Source: Paramarasmius palmivorus (lineage: Eukaryota; Basidiomycota; Agaricomycetes; Agaricales; Marasmiaceae). Taken from it: 64,000 bases of DNA. The translations under genes and the position numbers were made by a program. The first letter of the stretch is position 1; each line of letters starts with the position of its first letter. The DNA lies in contig JAYKXP010000024.1 in the NCBI GenBank assembly GCA_037176845.1, positions 310,001 through 374,000 on the forward strand, written 5' to 3'. Of this stretch, positions 20,679 to 33,700 are shown in pieces. Under the pieces are notes generated by a model. It had not been told where the DNA came from. It saw only the letters and a list, made by a program, of their open reading frames with translations, and did no database searches.

Positions 20679-23600
20679 TTATGAAGGACCTTGAGTGTCT
20701 CTTCTCAGGCCAAATGTGACGAACCTGCGGAAATCAGAGAAAACCTCTCGTCTCTGGTCTCCACGGTAGCCGTCTGGCATGCCACTTCCAGTCGGTGGTC
20801 CGCTAATAGGCGGCGACGCTAGTCCTGAAAAAATGCCCTCATGACCAGATAATGCAGGACTACCCAAAGCACCGGCAAGGTGAGCTAAACCAGGTGGATC
20901 CATATCCAAAGCCGACAAGAACGAGGTGCCCTCGAGGTCCTCCTTGGTGCTGGTGATAGCAACGAACGTATCCAGTAAATGACCTTGCTCGTTCTTCGGT
21001 GTCCCCTTGAGGTCTAGTATCTGTAGCCAAAGGCGAAACTAAGTATGTGCTAATCATAATGCAAATAAATCAAAAGACCTTTTGGAAGTTGGAGAAGGAT
21101 GCATCTCCAATTAGTAACGTGTAGTTTAGAATGAAACCTTCTGCCGGATCCTGAGATTCGGGTGAGTCGTCTTGCCAACCAAGATCATAAAATATACTAA
21201 CAACGGGGGTAACTATGACCTTCAGCAAAGACTCCAGCCGGCTTGCACTCTTGGTGAGAGAACGGGTATAGCTATCAATCCATATGTTACTTGATCCCTG
21301 CATAGTGGCAAGGCAAGCACCTACCTGTTGGTGATTAACGACTCTCCAGGCAATTTCAGAAGGAATGATTTGATAGCTTGCAGGTCGATCAGTAGCTAGC
21401 CGGCAGTCAGATACACATAAACGAAAAAAGCGGGCTGTCTCACCTGCTCTGCCCCAATCTCCTTCAGTGGTCGGCTTTTCACCAATGAGTTAGTGAACTT
21501 GGCTATAAGTAGACTAACAGTCATATAAGCACCATAGACACCCTCGGGAGCAAATTTCCGACTCACCTACTAGCTTTGTCGAGGAAATTTCGAAGATATT
21601 TCTTCTGTTCTATGGTCGGTTTGATAATCTCCACTACTTGCTCCACAACGCGGATGAGATCAGCTGTATACGTCGAGGGACCGACTACTTGGCTTAGTGT
21701 AGACCAACTCGAGCGCAGCATCGTGGTAAAAGCAGGTTCACATGCAGATTCGAGTTCACGAAGTTGAACGACTATGGCTGAGGAGATCACACTAATGCAG
21801 TTGGTCAGCATGACTAACAAGAAGTGGAGCAAATTCAACACCGACCCAACGAATAAATCGGATTCATTTTGAAACGATATCTTCTCTTTGAACTCCTCGT
21901 TGATTTTACCTTTGATCTTGTCTTCGAGCTAAATAAATCGACTTAGCCAAAGAAAGTCCTGTGACACAATGTAAGTATTCACCTCAGAGGCAGTTGTTTG
22001 ACAGTAGTCGGCTGTATTGATTACAGTAGCCGCTTGCTTGATGTCAGCTATGTCGAATCGCGCCTCCATTGACCTGCGACCTGCGGCTACAGCGGAAGAT
22101 GGCCTGTCCAAAGCGTTGAGCTCTCGTTCAAAATTGAAGAGGAAAGTGTTACCGCTTGAGGCTTGCAGCCAAGACGTCCTCTGTCGCCCATAGTCAGAGG
22201 ATATTAGACAAAAGGTGCACTAGGACTTACCTGCATAGATCTTGAGCCATTTCTTATGAATGTTGCAAAGGTCAAACAAGGGTTGTCCAGTGGAAAGCTT
22301 CGCGCACTGCTCTAGACTCTGACCGTAGAAGTAAAATAGTTCGGTGGAGGAAGGAAGAACTATCATCGGGGAGGAGCTGTTATCCTCGGCATCCTCAGCA
22401 GTGGCCGTTGTTTCTAGAGATGCACGGGGAGTGGCTTTGGCTACCTTGCTCTTTCGATGAGGTGCAAGCATATCCGACAGCGCCCTGGCATAAAATTAGC
22501 AAATAGCAAGACACCGAACTTAGAGATGAACATACTTGTCTTGAGCGTCGACAAAGACGCCCATATGAGGTTCAAAGGAGGCCTTCATTGATTTCGGGGG
22601 TCTGGAAGTGGAGGTGACGGTTTCTTGTAGCATATCTTGATACTAAAAACTTAAATAAGCATTGTTCACTTCAAACAGTCGTATAACCTACCGGTGTCGA
22701 CCATTTTTTAGACATTGAGGCTTCGAAGTCCCCGACGATTTGTAGGTTATCTAGCAGGGATTTCACGGTGAGTGTCTTACCCGCTGCCGCCAACAGACTT
22801 GTGAGATCATCTCTACGAAGCATGTTTCAACGCCATTTTTCCCCAAATACACGGCGAAACATATTACCGCGTTATTTCAGTGAATTTGGCTAGTAGATGC
22901 CACTCAACTCGCCATTCCGCGGGAAATACCCTCCCCTGCTCGAGTTCATGATTTTGCAACAGACGACGGAACCATGCAAATCTTCGGGTAATGTTGTCCA
23001 ATTGTCCAGCCTCGTCGGAGGTACGGAAAATTCGCCGGTATTCCTTTAGCTCGAGGGCGACGTACCGATCGATCAATTGAGAACGAACGTCTGAACCAAG
23101 AACATCGACGACCGAGCATGCATCTGCAATGACTGCGGGGCGAACAGGCTTCGCGGGGTCTTGTAGGTAACTAAAGCACCTGTGAGTGAAATGCAGAAAA
23201 CGCTAACAGACGACTCACAAAGCGTCAAAATCCTGATCAATATGTGTTCGCAGAGCACCCTGAATCTCCTGTATACGCTTCCAGATTTGCATTATTCTGG
23301 GCACAGATGTGTGTTGCTTGAATGCCTCGGATATCTGTTTCACCGCCCCAAGTGTCTGTGCTATCTCGCTGTACTTCTTTTCTTGGACCTGGTCTTCGAG
23401 TTGAGTAAGAGCGTTCACTATAAAACTGTCAATCCAAAATGTTCAACAAGCTACAATATCTGAACACACCCAACATTTGGAGTCGCTTCAACGTGGTCAT
23501 GCTCAAAATGAGGTTCCTCTTCGCAAGATCAAGGACTTGAATATCCTTCGTGATACTTCTGACGACTGCTTCCGACTCCGTGGCTTTTTCACGTATACGC

Positions 23601-24004
23601 GACATTTGTCCGAGTAGTTCCTAAGAAAAACGTCTAGCTTCAAGTGGCAGAACATAGGACGAAGACGTACCGAAATCATTTCCTGTATGACTTGCATCTT
23701 GTCAGGATCCTGACTTCGTTTCAGTTGTTCCCTCAAGCCATCCAGTTCCTGCTGTAACTCTTGTTGCGTCTGCCGCAGACGAGCCTGTACATTTTCTGTC
23801 TGCGCCAGCGAAGCCTCTGAAGGAATTGTCAGTCAAAGGCACAGTTGTGATGACCGGAAGCGTACCATCAGGAAAGAAGTCATTCAATATATTGACGGAA
23901 TTGAAGTCTCCGTTGAAAGGCTCGAATGCATCTGAAGACTGCGTCTCCAAGACGCGTTGTATCGACAGAATGAGTTCGTGAGGCAGCTCATCGTTGTGCT
24001 GCAT
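20679..24004 (-). CDS. VPS53: VPS53, subunit of the GARP/EARP tethering complex
   Basis: The gene starts at 24004 with DELPHELILSIQRVLETQSS and FNSVNILNDFFPDG, the short lead and the FDPVxxINxxFP-like motif of VPS53. Coiled-coil exons follow: EMI-SELLGQMSRIREKATESE, VVRSITKDIQVLDLAKRN and LSMTTLKRLQML. Then come QLEDQVQEKKYSEIAQTLGA and many short exons of alpha-helical rods, ending with MDPPGLAHLAGALGSP and REVFSDFRRFVTFGLRRD at 20679. VPS53 works with VPS51, VPS52 and VPS54 to tether endosome-derived vesicles at the trans-Golgi. About fifteen introns of 50-60 nt are needed. An alternative first exon with ATG near 24089 spliced to the same frame is possible but not required. Confidence 0.88.
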
Positions 24005-24350
24005 AGGTCCAATGTATCACGTGGTGAGCTTCAGTTCACAGTCTACTACCAAGTTCGTATACCTGCTTAGACGCGTCGCACAACCGATCCATTTTCAACC
24101 TATATACACTGAACTGATCTACTCAAATTAGTTAATTAAAGTGATAATAATACAAGCTAGCATGAATGTGAATCGATGAAATGAGCAGTGGACCTACACC
24201 TAAGTACGTGTACAACATTGTAAGATATGAAAGCAAACAAAATGCGCAAAGTAGATGACTTGAAAACACAAACACGATGCAGAACCGTGTCCACATGAAG
24301 GAGAGTAAGTGTTCAGACTGTACAACAAAACCCATAGTCCAACTTAAACC
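24005..24350. other. intergenic region upstream of VPS53
   Basis: About 350 AT-rich bases include a CACGTG palindrome at 24018-24023, directly before the VPS53 start. A possible small upstream exon (ATG near 24089) lies here. There is no other gene. Confidence 0.5.
24018..24023. promoter_or_regulatory. CACGTG box before VPS53
   Basis: A palindromic E-box (Cbf1/bHLH-type site) lies 14 bp upstream of the VPS53 start. It is a sequence match only. Confidence 0.3.
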
Positions 24351-27300
24351 TTAATGTTTCGAGTCCCGAGGTCCTAATGGACGTCGTCCGATAGGTGAGA
24401 GTAGAAGATCCGACGATAAGGAACGATTGTGTCTACTAAAAATGGCGGTGGGAGGTGGGAAAGTAGGTGTGCGAGTAGCAGATGTGGGAGTTGTACCTGA
24501 AGCGCCACTAGGGCCCGTCAGGCGACTGACAACGTAGCCAGGCCTGGGTGTGGTGGTGGAGCTCGTCGTGTCAGTAAGAGGCTGTGTGGGTGTTGGAGGA
24601 ACGCTGGGCAGGGGCGGATGAGGAGGCAAGCGTGGTGCAGTTCGACTTGACGGGGAATCGTCAGAATCGCTGTTTCTAAAGTATTGGTCTGAGATTGACA
24701 TAGGAACGCTTTCAACTGGGGATATCGGATTTGATTCGGATGTTAGCCTCCCAAGAATATTCCGACTCCCAGCTCCAGACGGAGAATTGGGAGGAGAAGG
24801 TTTGTGACCTTCAGGGTGATGGGGAGAGGCTGGAAGAGATACAGGGAAAGGGAAGTGGTAAGACGGCGAGGTAGTCGCAGATATGCGAGATTGGGCATCG
24901 TCTGTAGAGTCTTGCGCAAGATGCTCATGAGAGCTTGGACTAGTGCTACTCCATCGGCTTTGGCCACCCAGAGGATGAGTGAGCGTTGACGGGGGATAGA
25001 CCGACTGTGGTGATCCAGGCTGATCATTACTCCCTGTTTTTTGAGACGCATTTGACGACCCTGCTCCAAAATCAAGGAAGCTAGGAGAGTCTGGTTCGGG
25101 CGATGACATGGTTGTGGGTGGTTGAGGCGTTAGACGGAAAGCAGTTTTAGGAGGAAGAGGCAATGGCTTTATTCCACCAGCTACGCTCTCCCTCTGACCA
25201 CTGGGACCTGCAACATTCGCTTCCTCAAATCTCACAGACAACCTCGCCGCTGGCCTCGGTCCGGCAACACTCCCTGTACTATGTCCTCGCCGATGTTGAA
25301 CAGACGGACGCTGCTCAAGATCTACACGGAAGGGACTCCCGGTCCGAACATCGATGTACCTTCCTTGCGTCTCGGGTCGCAGCGTGGTATCACTGACTAG
25401 TCGTTCCCTAGACGGCTCCTTTTGGAGTGGCGGCGGCTGTGGAGCCGTCGACTCCTCCAAACGCTCCAGCTGAACAGACGTGCGTTCATCGCCTCTTCGT
25501 CCGATACCAAAAGTGGCAAAGGTGGCCTCGCTTGTTCGAGGGCTCAAACCGCGAATAGCCGCCCTCGCCGTTGATGCGCCCAGGAAACTGACAGAGTCGT
25601 CATATGTTCGAACACTGCCTCGATCGGCGTCGGACCCGGTTCGCGCGCTGAGACTTCTAGCCAACCCTTGAGGCCTTGTCGACCCTCGTTCAGAATCATC
25701 GTAGGAGCTAGCGACTTCTTGAACAAAGACTTGAGGGGCTTGCTGGGTCGACAATGTTGGCTGATATCCAGAATCATTGTCATCTGGCTGGCGGGCGAGC
25801 TCGTCATTCAACAACAGTAGGCCGTTACTGTCGGTCCTTCCGTGAAGATTCGGAGAAGAGGACGTTTCATGGGGATTGAATGAAAAGCGATTGTTTGACG
25901 GACCAGAGGATGATGATGACACGTATGAAAGAGAGGTGATCCCGGAAAACGAGGATCGGGGCTGCAGGTGAGTGGGAGAAGGTTCTGAAGCACTTCTGGC
26001 CATATTCTGCGCCTGGAGAGGAGGCAATTCGATCGTGTAGCTGGGTGTGGACGACGAGGAACTTTTTTTGTGCTTTCCCGATAGCCAACTACGCAAACTT
26101 CCACTCTTGTTGCTGGCATCTGCGCTTCGATTATTTGGAGAAGGGGTGAAGCTGAAGGACCTCGCACTCCTTTCGTCGTCATCTTCTGCACTGTCCAAAT
26201 CGAGACTCGACAGCCTCTTTTCCTTTGGCGAAGGTGTATGGCTAAACACCAAGCCCATCCCTAAATCTTTACCCTGATGCTGCCCTTCAACTTCTTGCTT
26301 CCACCGCCAGTATTCACTAGCATCTCTTCTTGAGTTCTGCGGACCAATGTCCAGAACGGCACCAGATTGCGAGTCTTGTCGGGCGTGTCGTGGTGAGTAT
26401 CTGCCCTGTTTTCTGCGAGGCCGATATACGAACAAGTAGAACAGGGTACCCGTGAGGAGCAGGAATCCTAAAATACCTGCGAGGGCAAGAGCAGCAATAG
26501 TACCTGTAGAGAGAGCGCTACCGGAAGAGGAAGCTCCTACAGGGGTAACTGAAGGAGAAGAGGACATGGTGGATCCTGGTGAAGAGTCGGCAGGACTACG
26601 GGTAGGCAATGCATTCAGAAAGGATATAAAGGGAACGTGGAACTGGACGTACTTCGGACTTCCGGCGGCAAAAGCCACGGCGCCATTCACCCCTAATTCA
26701 AGCGAACCACCCTCGTTCACGATACTGAAGGAATGGACTGTATTGGGATCCAAATTACTCATGTAGAACAAAATGGTGTCGTCCTGAGTGAAGGGAGACC
26801 TTGCTGTATAGCGAGAAGTCAAATCCTGTAAGGTCACGGAATAATTTGCGCCGTTAGGTGTTGTCCGCCCCCGAATTTGCAACGACGTTCCTGCAATCGA
26901 ATAGTGAGTCGGGCATCCCTTGTCAAACGAGAGAACACGGAATACCCAGGAAAGACGCCTGTACAGTGTCCCCACTGCGGTTGGATTGGTGAAAACTTGA
27001 ATTGTTGCTCCATTGACCAGTGAAATTCAAAAGACTCTCGATAGACTGAGAAGTGAACGACACTCTGGAGAATTGTTAGAAAAGACAACGAACGCAGTCC
27101 TTTGCATACTCACCCATTCCGATCGGAGACCTCGGAACTGATGACCGCTTTGTCAAAGACCACAAGTGAATTTTGCTGTGGCACTCTTGCAGTGAGAACG
27201 ATATTGTGGTTGCCATTGGAAAGATTTTGTATGTCTGCAAGCGTAAAGTTGTTTGCGTTTGGTGAAGAAATCCTAGGCACGTTGTCGAGAGTGATCCCGT

Positions 27301-27867
27301 AAGAGGCTCCTGCTGTGACCGAGCCAAAAAGTTGTATATTGGTACCTACGAAAAAGGTCTTCAGAAGTACGAAGATTGACGTCGAACGAGGTACATGCCT
27401 TGGAAGTTGATAGACAGTGATGCACCATCACGGGAGGTAGCATGAACAGTTGTGCTATTACCGACATTGAACGGAATGCCCGCAAAATTCGTACTGTTAA
27501 CGAAAGGGTTCCAGCCTGCTGTGAGATTCGGGGTTCCAAGGGTGTCGGGGAAGGGGGAATAAAGTATAGTGGGGGAGGCGTCATCCACAACGATTTCATC
27601 GACCGCCATTAATAGTCTGTCATGGGCTATGCTTGATGGATAACAAGTCTACGAGCCAGCTATCTTTGATGACCTAGCGGCGTAAATTCCGAATATGCAA
27701 GCCCAGGAGAGGGATGCTGAACGACTCGGACTTGCTCTGGTCGTCGTGGGGGAAAGCTTGACAGTCCACGGTGCGGTCGTGGTCAGTGGTGAGTGAGAAG
27801 CAGAGAAATGCCAAATGGGTCTCCATAATTCCGCGTGAGGATATGTCACGATGCACAGTGTCAGCAC
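24351..27867 (-). CDS. single-pass membrane protein with N-glycosylated ectodomain and long Ser/Pro-rich cytosolic tail
   Basis: Exons from about 27867 join through intron 27612-27667 so that SLSWACIFGIYAA runs into RLLMAVDEIVVDDASP, a signal/hydrophobic start followed by the ectodomain. The ectodomain has two similar modules with sequons (IPFNVGNSTTVHATSRDG; LNFTGQWSNNSS and LQIRGRTTPNGANYSV), resembling galactose-binding-like/beta-sandwich domains common in basidiomycete surface proteins. A single helix (TIAALALAGILGFLLLTGTL) precedes a basic stop-transfer (YRPRRKQGR). About 700 residues of Ser/Pro/Thr-rich tail follow, in one uninterrupted exon. The layout recalls fungal polarity or wall-sensing receptors (Axl2-, Skg6-like), but I cannot assign a function. 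The start codon is uncertain. Confidence 0.72.
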
Positions 27868-28234
27868 AACTGGGCTTCGATCTAAATCGTAATCTAATCT
27901 GCCTCGTGTCTCCAGCGGTCCGCTTTGGACCCGCTCCTGTTCTCCTCTTTCAACATCCTCAGCCTAGTGTTCCTCTTTCTCTCCTTGTCACTAGTGGCAA
28001 CTATTAGTAGTATTTCCCTAACAGCCGGGAAAATCTCTGCAGTACAGGTTGCATCCTGGTACTCATCTGCCCAGTAGTATCGTCACTCCAAGTTTCTCTG
28101 GTCCGCCACCATCATTTCTTCTAACGAACCTTGATTATTGAATCCCCATCTGTTCTATTTGCAGTGCTCTGCGTCCGCGCGTAGAGCAGAGTTCCCGACC
28201 GCTCGTTCACGTCGAAACTCAACAGACGTGTAAT
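27868..28234. other. divergent promoter region
   Basis: These 367 bp lie between the membrane-protein and AAA+-like genes. The sequence is pyrimidine-rich on the plus strand around 27930-28010. No gene is supported. Confidence 0.45.
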
Positions 28235-30349
28235 ATGCAGGGCCATGTCGTTCTTCCCGAACCATTCTCGCAAATCACAGACCATTTGGGCACAAGCACC
28301 TTTTTCCCGGCCTTGGTAAAGCACATCCAGAATGCTTCTCCTTCTCTTCCCATCGAACCCGTCATTCTCCAATCCATACTTCTATGTCTAGTTGCTGGCG
28401 ATAAACACCTTATACTTCGAACCGCTGAGGATGACGTTGGGTTGGTCTCCCGACTCGCTGTCAAGGTGAGCTGGCTTCCATCGTTCCTACATTTCGACAA
28501 CATTTCAGAGGTACCATGCGATTTAAAGCCCTCTTAGCTCAAATGTGACAATATGAACAGGTCCGATGGATTGGTCCACATGATTGACACACTGACACAG
28601 AAGGCTACGATTGGAAATATTGACTTTAATCTTTGTTTTACGCGGAAAATTCTACCGACCAGTGCTGACAGTCGTTCATTTCAGACTTTATCAACTATAT
28701 TCGGTCGCGTAACCCATAGGCTACGAGTCAAGAGAACTTCAGAATCACACTACTCAGTCAACCCGAATGCCTTCCTACGAACATTGTTTCTTCCCGCAAA
28801 CAACGCTGCTTCTAGTTCCATTTACAATTCACAGGATGAATCCTCCACATTAGCTGGGAAGAAGTCAAAGAAGCGTAGCAAGCGTATCACTTCTCGATCC
28901 CGTTCGCGCAACGCATCATCTCGCAACAGAAATGCGCATCGATCTGTGTCGTATCCCAATGACCTACCGCAGATCAAACCCTCACCTTCCATTACACCCT
29001 CAGACCCATTCGGTGATCATCATAGTCCACACAGTCCTCCTCAGCGCACGTCGAACCCCTTTACAATCGGGAAATCTTCTTTTCCTTCACCAATGTTCAT
29101 TCATTCTCACTCTGATCCCACTCCATTACGACTACGCGATCTTGTCAACCCCCAGCTACCCAATGCACTTGTGATCTCCGGTCTGGAGAATGCAAGTCAC
29201 CTATCGCAAAGTGCTCTCACCAGCGTACTGATTGAACGGAGAGTAATCTTGGAGGGAAGCGAAACTGGCGAGGCGAGCGATTCCAGGAGAAATTCACACC
29301 TTTTAGACGAGCCACTATTCGAGGAAGCCGACGGAGTATGGCCACTTCCAGATGACTTTATCGTGATCTATGTCTGTCCACTCGATGAATGGGAACGACC
29401 GCCCATACAGAAATCGCTGGTTCGTATGTTCCGGATCCTGAACGCACATGATGATATGCTGATACGCCACCACTAGTTGGATAGATTCGCAATGAGCGCA
29501 ACCGTCAACCTGGATCCATCAGTACGTGCTGCTGCAACGGTTATATTTCGTCCACTTTCATTTCGCAACTCTCCGGTTCTATCGCCGGTGCCTCTATCAC
29601 CGGCATCCAGCTATACCCCAACGTCGTCCCCGCCTTATTTTTCGCAGCCTTTACCTAGCCGTACCTGGTCTCCAGGGCTGCAGGCAGCAATCAACAATGC
29701 TGCGCCACTGCTCAATACCCAATTCATCAAGCTCTTGCAATTAGTCTATTCCAGAGTCCACTTCGCACCAACCCTGAACTTGTATCTAGCAGATTTAATG
29801 TCGGCGGTTCGACATCATCCACAGCTCGAAGGCAGACTACTAACTGCGAATGCGATGAAAGACGCTATCGATCTTACCCGAGCCTGTAGAGTCCTCTCCG
29901 GTGATCCGACTGGAATGGAGTTGATACAGGACTTACTGGCAGACCAAATTGAAGACTTAGACCTTCAGTCCCGTCCGAACGGCGATGCTGCTACCAGTGC
30001 TTTGGAGGATATAGGTAACGGAAACGTCACTATCCTCAATCCAGCTCCCTTTGTAAGCGGAGGTGGAGCAGAAGAAGACGCAGGAGAAGATGAACACATC
30101 CCTATCCCCATCCTTGAAGTTTCGCAAGCAGATATTGGACGTATCATTCCCAGAGTCGTTTCCCATCGCATTCGTGTGCGGAATGGTCCTCAGGAGGAGG
30201 TTTTGGCTAGTGCCATGTTTGGTGCGACACTTCCGACATCAGAGGAGTACTCAAATTTAGTTCGCGGAAGGCAGACAGATAGGAAAGGGAAGGGTCTACG
30301 ATGTACGACAGTCAAAGATGTATTGATTTCTATTTTGTCTGAAGTGTAG
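28235..30349 (+). CDS. MoxR/magnesium-chelatase-like AAA+ related protein
   Basis: Exon 1 (28235-28465) gives LVKHIQNASPSLPIEPVILQ and HLILRTAEDDVGLVSRLAVK. It joins in frame to TLSTIFGRVTHRLRVKRTS at 28685, implying a 219-nt gap that is one long intron or hides small exons. A Ser/Arg-rich insert follows, then NALVISGLENASHLSQSAL, DGVWPLPDDFIVIYVCPLDEWERPPIQKSL-type sequence, and after intron 29420-29476 LDRFAMSATVNL. The order strand-LPDDF-xxxC-RPPI-(L)LDRF is that of MoxR and Mg-chelatase I AAA+ modules (Walker B to sensor/arginine-finger side), but I see no clear P-loop. The C-terminus is helical with an acidic patch and ends LISILSEV. Related fungal proteins are often annotated 'magnesium chelatase', though no chlorophyll pathway exists; the real role is unknown. 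Confidence 0.6.
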
Positions 30350-30738
30350 TTATTGGAAAAATCAGGAATAGTTTCAATATCAGTGAACGTTTGAACCTTC
30401 GTCTTATCACCACTATGATTAATGAGTTTGCCTCCCGCTGTTACCCCCAAGTCCCGCTCCAAGCAGCGTCACCACAGCACTTTGTATTGAGTTCCAAATC
30501 TCTGGTGCTTCTCCTGAAAAGATAAGTTGGACAGCTTCTGTGTTGCTTCGTCAACGTTTTGCACGGGCAAAGGCGGAGGGCGAAGGAACGTTATTTTGGG
30601 TCTTCTCGTGCTGATATAAGCGGCGAAATGAGTCGTGTCGGTGCGGCAGCGAAGCGAAGATCAATTGATAGACATCATCCCTTATAATTTTGGGAGCGTC
30701 CCCAATAAACCCCAGTTTCTTTTATCTCCACTACCACC
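30350..30738. other. intergenic region upstream of the Zn2Cys6 gene
   Basis: About 390 bp contain no open frame with coding character. The last 30 bases before 30739 are pyrimidine-rich and end CCACC before the ATG, a good start context. Confidence 0.5.
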
Positions 30739-33700
30739 ATGGCGACAAAGCAAAATGGGAATTCAGTGCGGCAGAATGGAATTCTAACGAAGCAGATCGG
30801 AAATGCAGAGGCAGGGCCTTCCAAGAAAAGGCGATTGCCCGGGGCTTGTGATACTTGCAAGGTAAGCATGACAGTTTGCTCCAGTTCGGACGGGAGATGC
30901 TGATGCCATGATCTAGAAAAGAAAAAGTGAGTTGAATCACTTTCCAGTATTGGGCTTAAACTAAGTGTCTGCAGTTCGCTGTGAGTACCGGTATACTTGG
31001 AATGGGTGGCTTTCTGGACGCAGGATGTTTTGCAGGCGACAGTGGTGAAAAGCCCAATGGACAATGTACGAACTGCGTGAACGCTGGGATCGAATGCACC
31101 CACATCGAGCTCACGAAGGTGCGCAATCTTTCCCTTACTGACGGTTTATCATGGTTATGAACGAATGTGAACAGAATCTTGGCTCCGCGAAAGGGTCAGC
31201 AACGCTCAGTTATGTACAATCTCATCTATCTAACGACCTTATAGATATGTCGAAGGACTTGAAATTAGGCTGGAGAAGATGGAGCAACTTTTGAAGAAGG
31301 TGCGTGTCCTTCATCAGGTATGCTTTAATCAACTTACGTGGTGTTTTGTTTGCGTAGCTTCTCCCAGGTGTTGATATCAGCAACGAGCTTGAAAACGATA
31401 CTCCGGAAGCTCCTCGCGAGGAAGAACCCACGTTACCACGAAATGACATCGATGAGATCGAGTATAAGCTCGAGAAACTAGCACTAGAGCCTCCATACAG
31501 ACGATACTACGGAAAGGGCAGGTTCGTCGGCCCGTTCACCATCTCCACGACACTTATGAAATTGTTTAAACAGCGGCCTTTATCTTGTCGAGACGGCGTT
31601 ACTGCACAAAGAGCACCACACAGGCAAAGAAGTTCCCCAGGTTCCAATGAAGCATGATGACCCACGTTATTGGGAGCCAACTTCGGTGTGTTCGCTTATC
31701 TCGCTTGGAGATACCCCACGTTGACAGAAGAAATAGATCAATGCTCTGAGCGAAACCACTCCCACTTACATTTTCCCCGATGAAGATCTCATTCCAGAGC
31801 TCGTTGGTCTCTACTTCAAACATGTCAATACGTTTTGGCCATTGTTACATCGTCCAACCTTTGAGCGTTCTGTCGCTGAACGCGAGCATCTTTACGATCA
31901 TTTGTTTGGCGGGGTTTTGATGCTTGTTTGTGGGATTGGGGCTCGCTGGTCCTCCGATACACGGGTCTTTTCTGAGGGTCCAGAGGTGCCAAACTCCGCT
32001 GGCTGGTTCTGGGTGTCTCAAGTACCCGTAGTGACGATACCCCGAGGCAAGCCAACGCTCTACGAGTTGCAAATATACGCGGTAAGCTTGCTGATTGTCA
32101 CGTGCTTCCACATCTCATGTCATTTATTTAGCTCGCTGTGCACTATTTCAAGTCTACAAGCTATACATTCTCGACATGGACTATGCTAGGCTTTGCTCTC
32201 CGCATGGCACAAGACGTCGGGGCTCACAGTAGGCGGTCAACCCGGGCTCCCAATGCACAGGATGAGCTATGGAAACGCGCATTCTTCGTTTTACTTGCAT
32301 CGGAACGTACCATGGGATCGTTCTTAGGTCGCGCACCCATTATCCATGATGATGAGTACGTACATTCCTCGGACAGCTCGATGAATTACTCACTCATCAT
32401 CGGACAGATATGACGTAGATCTACCCATCGAATGCGACGATGAATACTGGGATTGTGCAGATCCGAGCCAGAACTTTAAGCAGCCCACCGGCAAACCGTC
32501 CAAGATGTCATTCTTCATACACTTGTTGAAACTATCCGATATTTTGAGCTACGCACTTCGAACGGTGGTGAGTCGACAACGAGATGAGTCTTGATTACTT
32601 CCGCTGAATATCTGCCACACAGTATTCGCTTCGCAAACCTAATTCCGTCACCGGAGTCCCCCTTCATGTACAATCCGAGCAAAACCTCATAACTGACCTC
32701 GATAGTGCTATGAATCGATGGTTGGATGGTGTTCCAGACCATTGTACGTGGGTTCCTTCGTTGGTCTTCCTCAGTGATTAATCTCTTTTTGCAGTGAAAT
32801 GGGACCCTAATTTGAAAGAAGATCTCTTCTTCAAACAATCGGCTTTGCTTTATGCAAGCTATTATCAGACGCAGATCTTTATCCATAAACCTTTCATTCC
32901 CACCCCACACAACCCTTCTTCGTTGTCCTTCCCTTCGCTAACCATCTGCACCACTGCCGCTCGAGCATGCAGTCATATTGCGAGAGCCCTTCTGGCTCGG
33001 AAAGCCGTTGTGCCCTTCTCCTATATGCAGGTTAGTGACACCGGCTGACTGTATTACCACTATCTCGATTGACTTCATTCCGTTGAACAGATATGTATTT
33101 TCTCAGCTGCCATAGTCCTGCTCCTCAATACCTGGACGGGGAAGCGTTCAGGCTTCACCTCGAATGCCGACAGAGACTCTGCCGATGTGCAAGTGTGTAT
33201 GAAATTGCTGCAATCATATGAGTATCGGTACGGCTGTTTGCCCCGTTTCCACAAATAAGTCCTGACAATTTTGTTGAGCAGATGGCCTGATGCTGGGAGG
33301 CTTCGGTGAGTGTCGTTTGACGACAATCCTTGTAAACTCTCTGACAACTTGGCTTAGCGACTTGATGGTTGACTTGGCCGCCGTCAGCGAGATACCAATA
33401 TTCGGGCAAAAGAGAAGACGATCTGCCGACAATCTGAAAGAAGAAGCAGATGCTAGCAATATTGCGACCTTCGGAAACAATCAGAATCGCGTATTAGCCG
33501 GTTCCCGCAGGGCATCCGTGAAGGCAAACGGGAGCCAGTACTTGAGCGGACCGCAGTATGGCTTAGCACCAGCGCCAGCGTCCTACAACTCCAGTCCCGA
33601 ACTCTTGGGCTACGTTGGCGACTTTGCTACGCCAGAGTCTACGTCTTCGGGCTCTGCGAGCGGCACATCTCCTTCCATTCCTTCTACCAGTACATCATTC

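Noticed and set aside
29474..29476. splitting 28235-30349 into two genes at the TAG
   Set aside because: The TAG is the acceptor of a 57-nt phase-0 intron, and the conserved motif continues across it.
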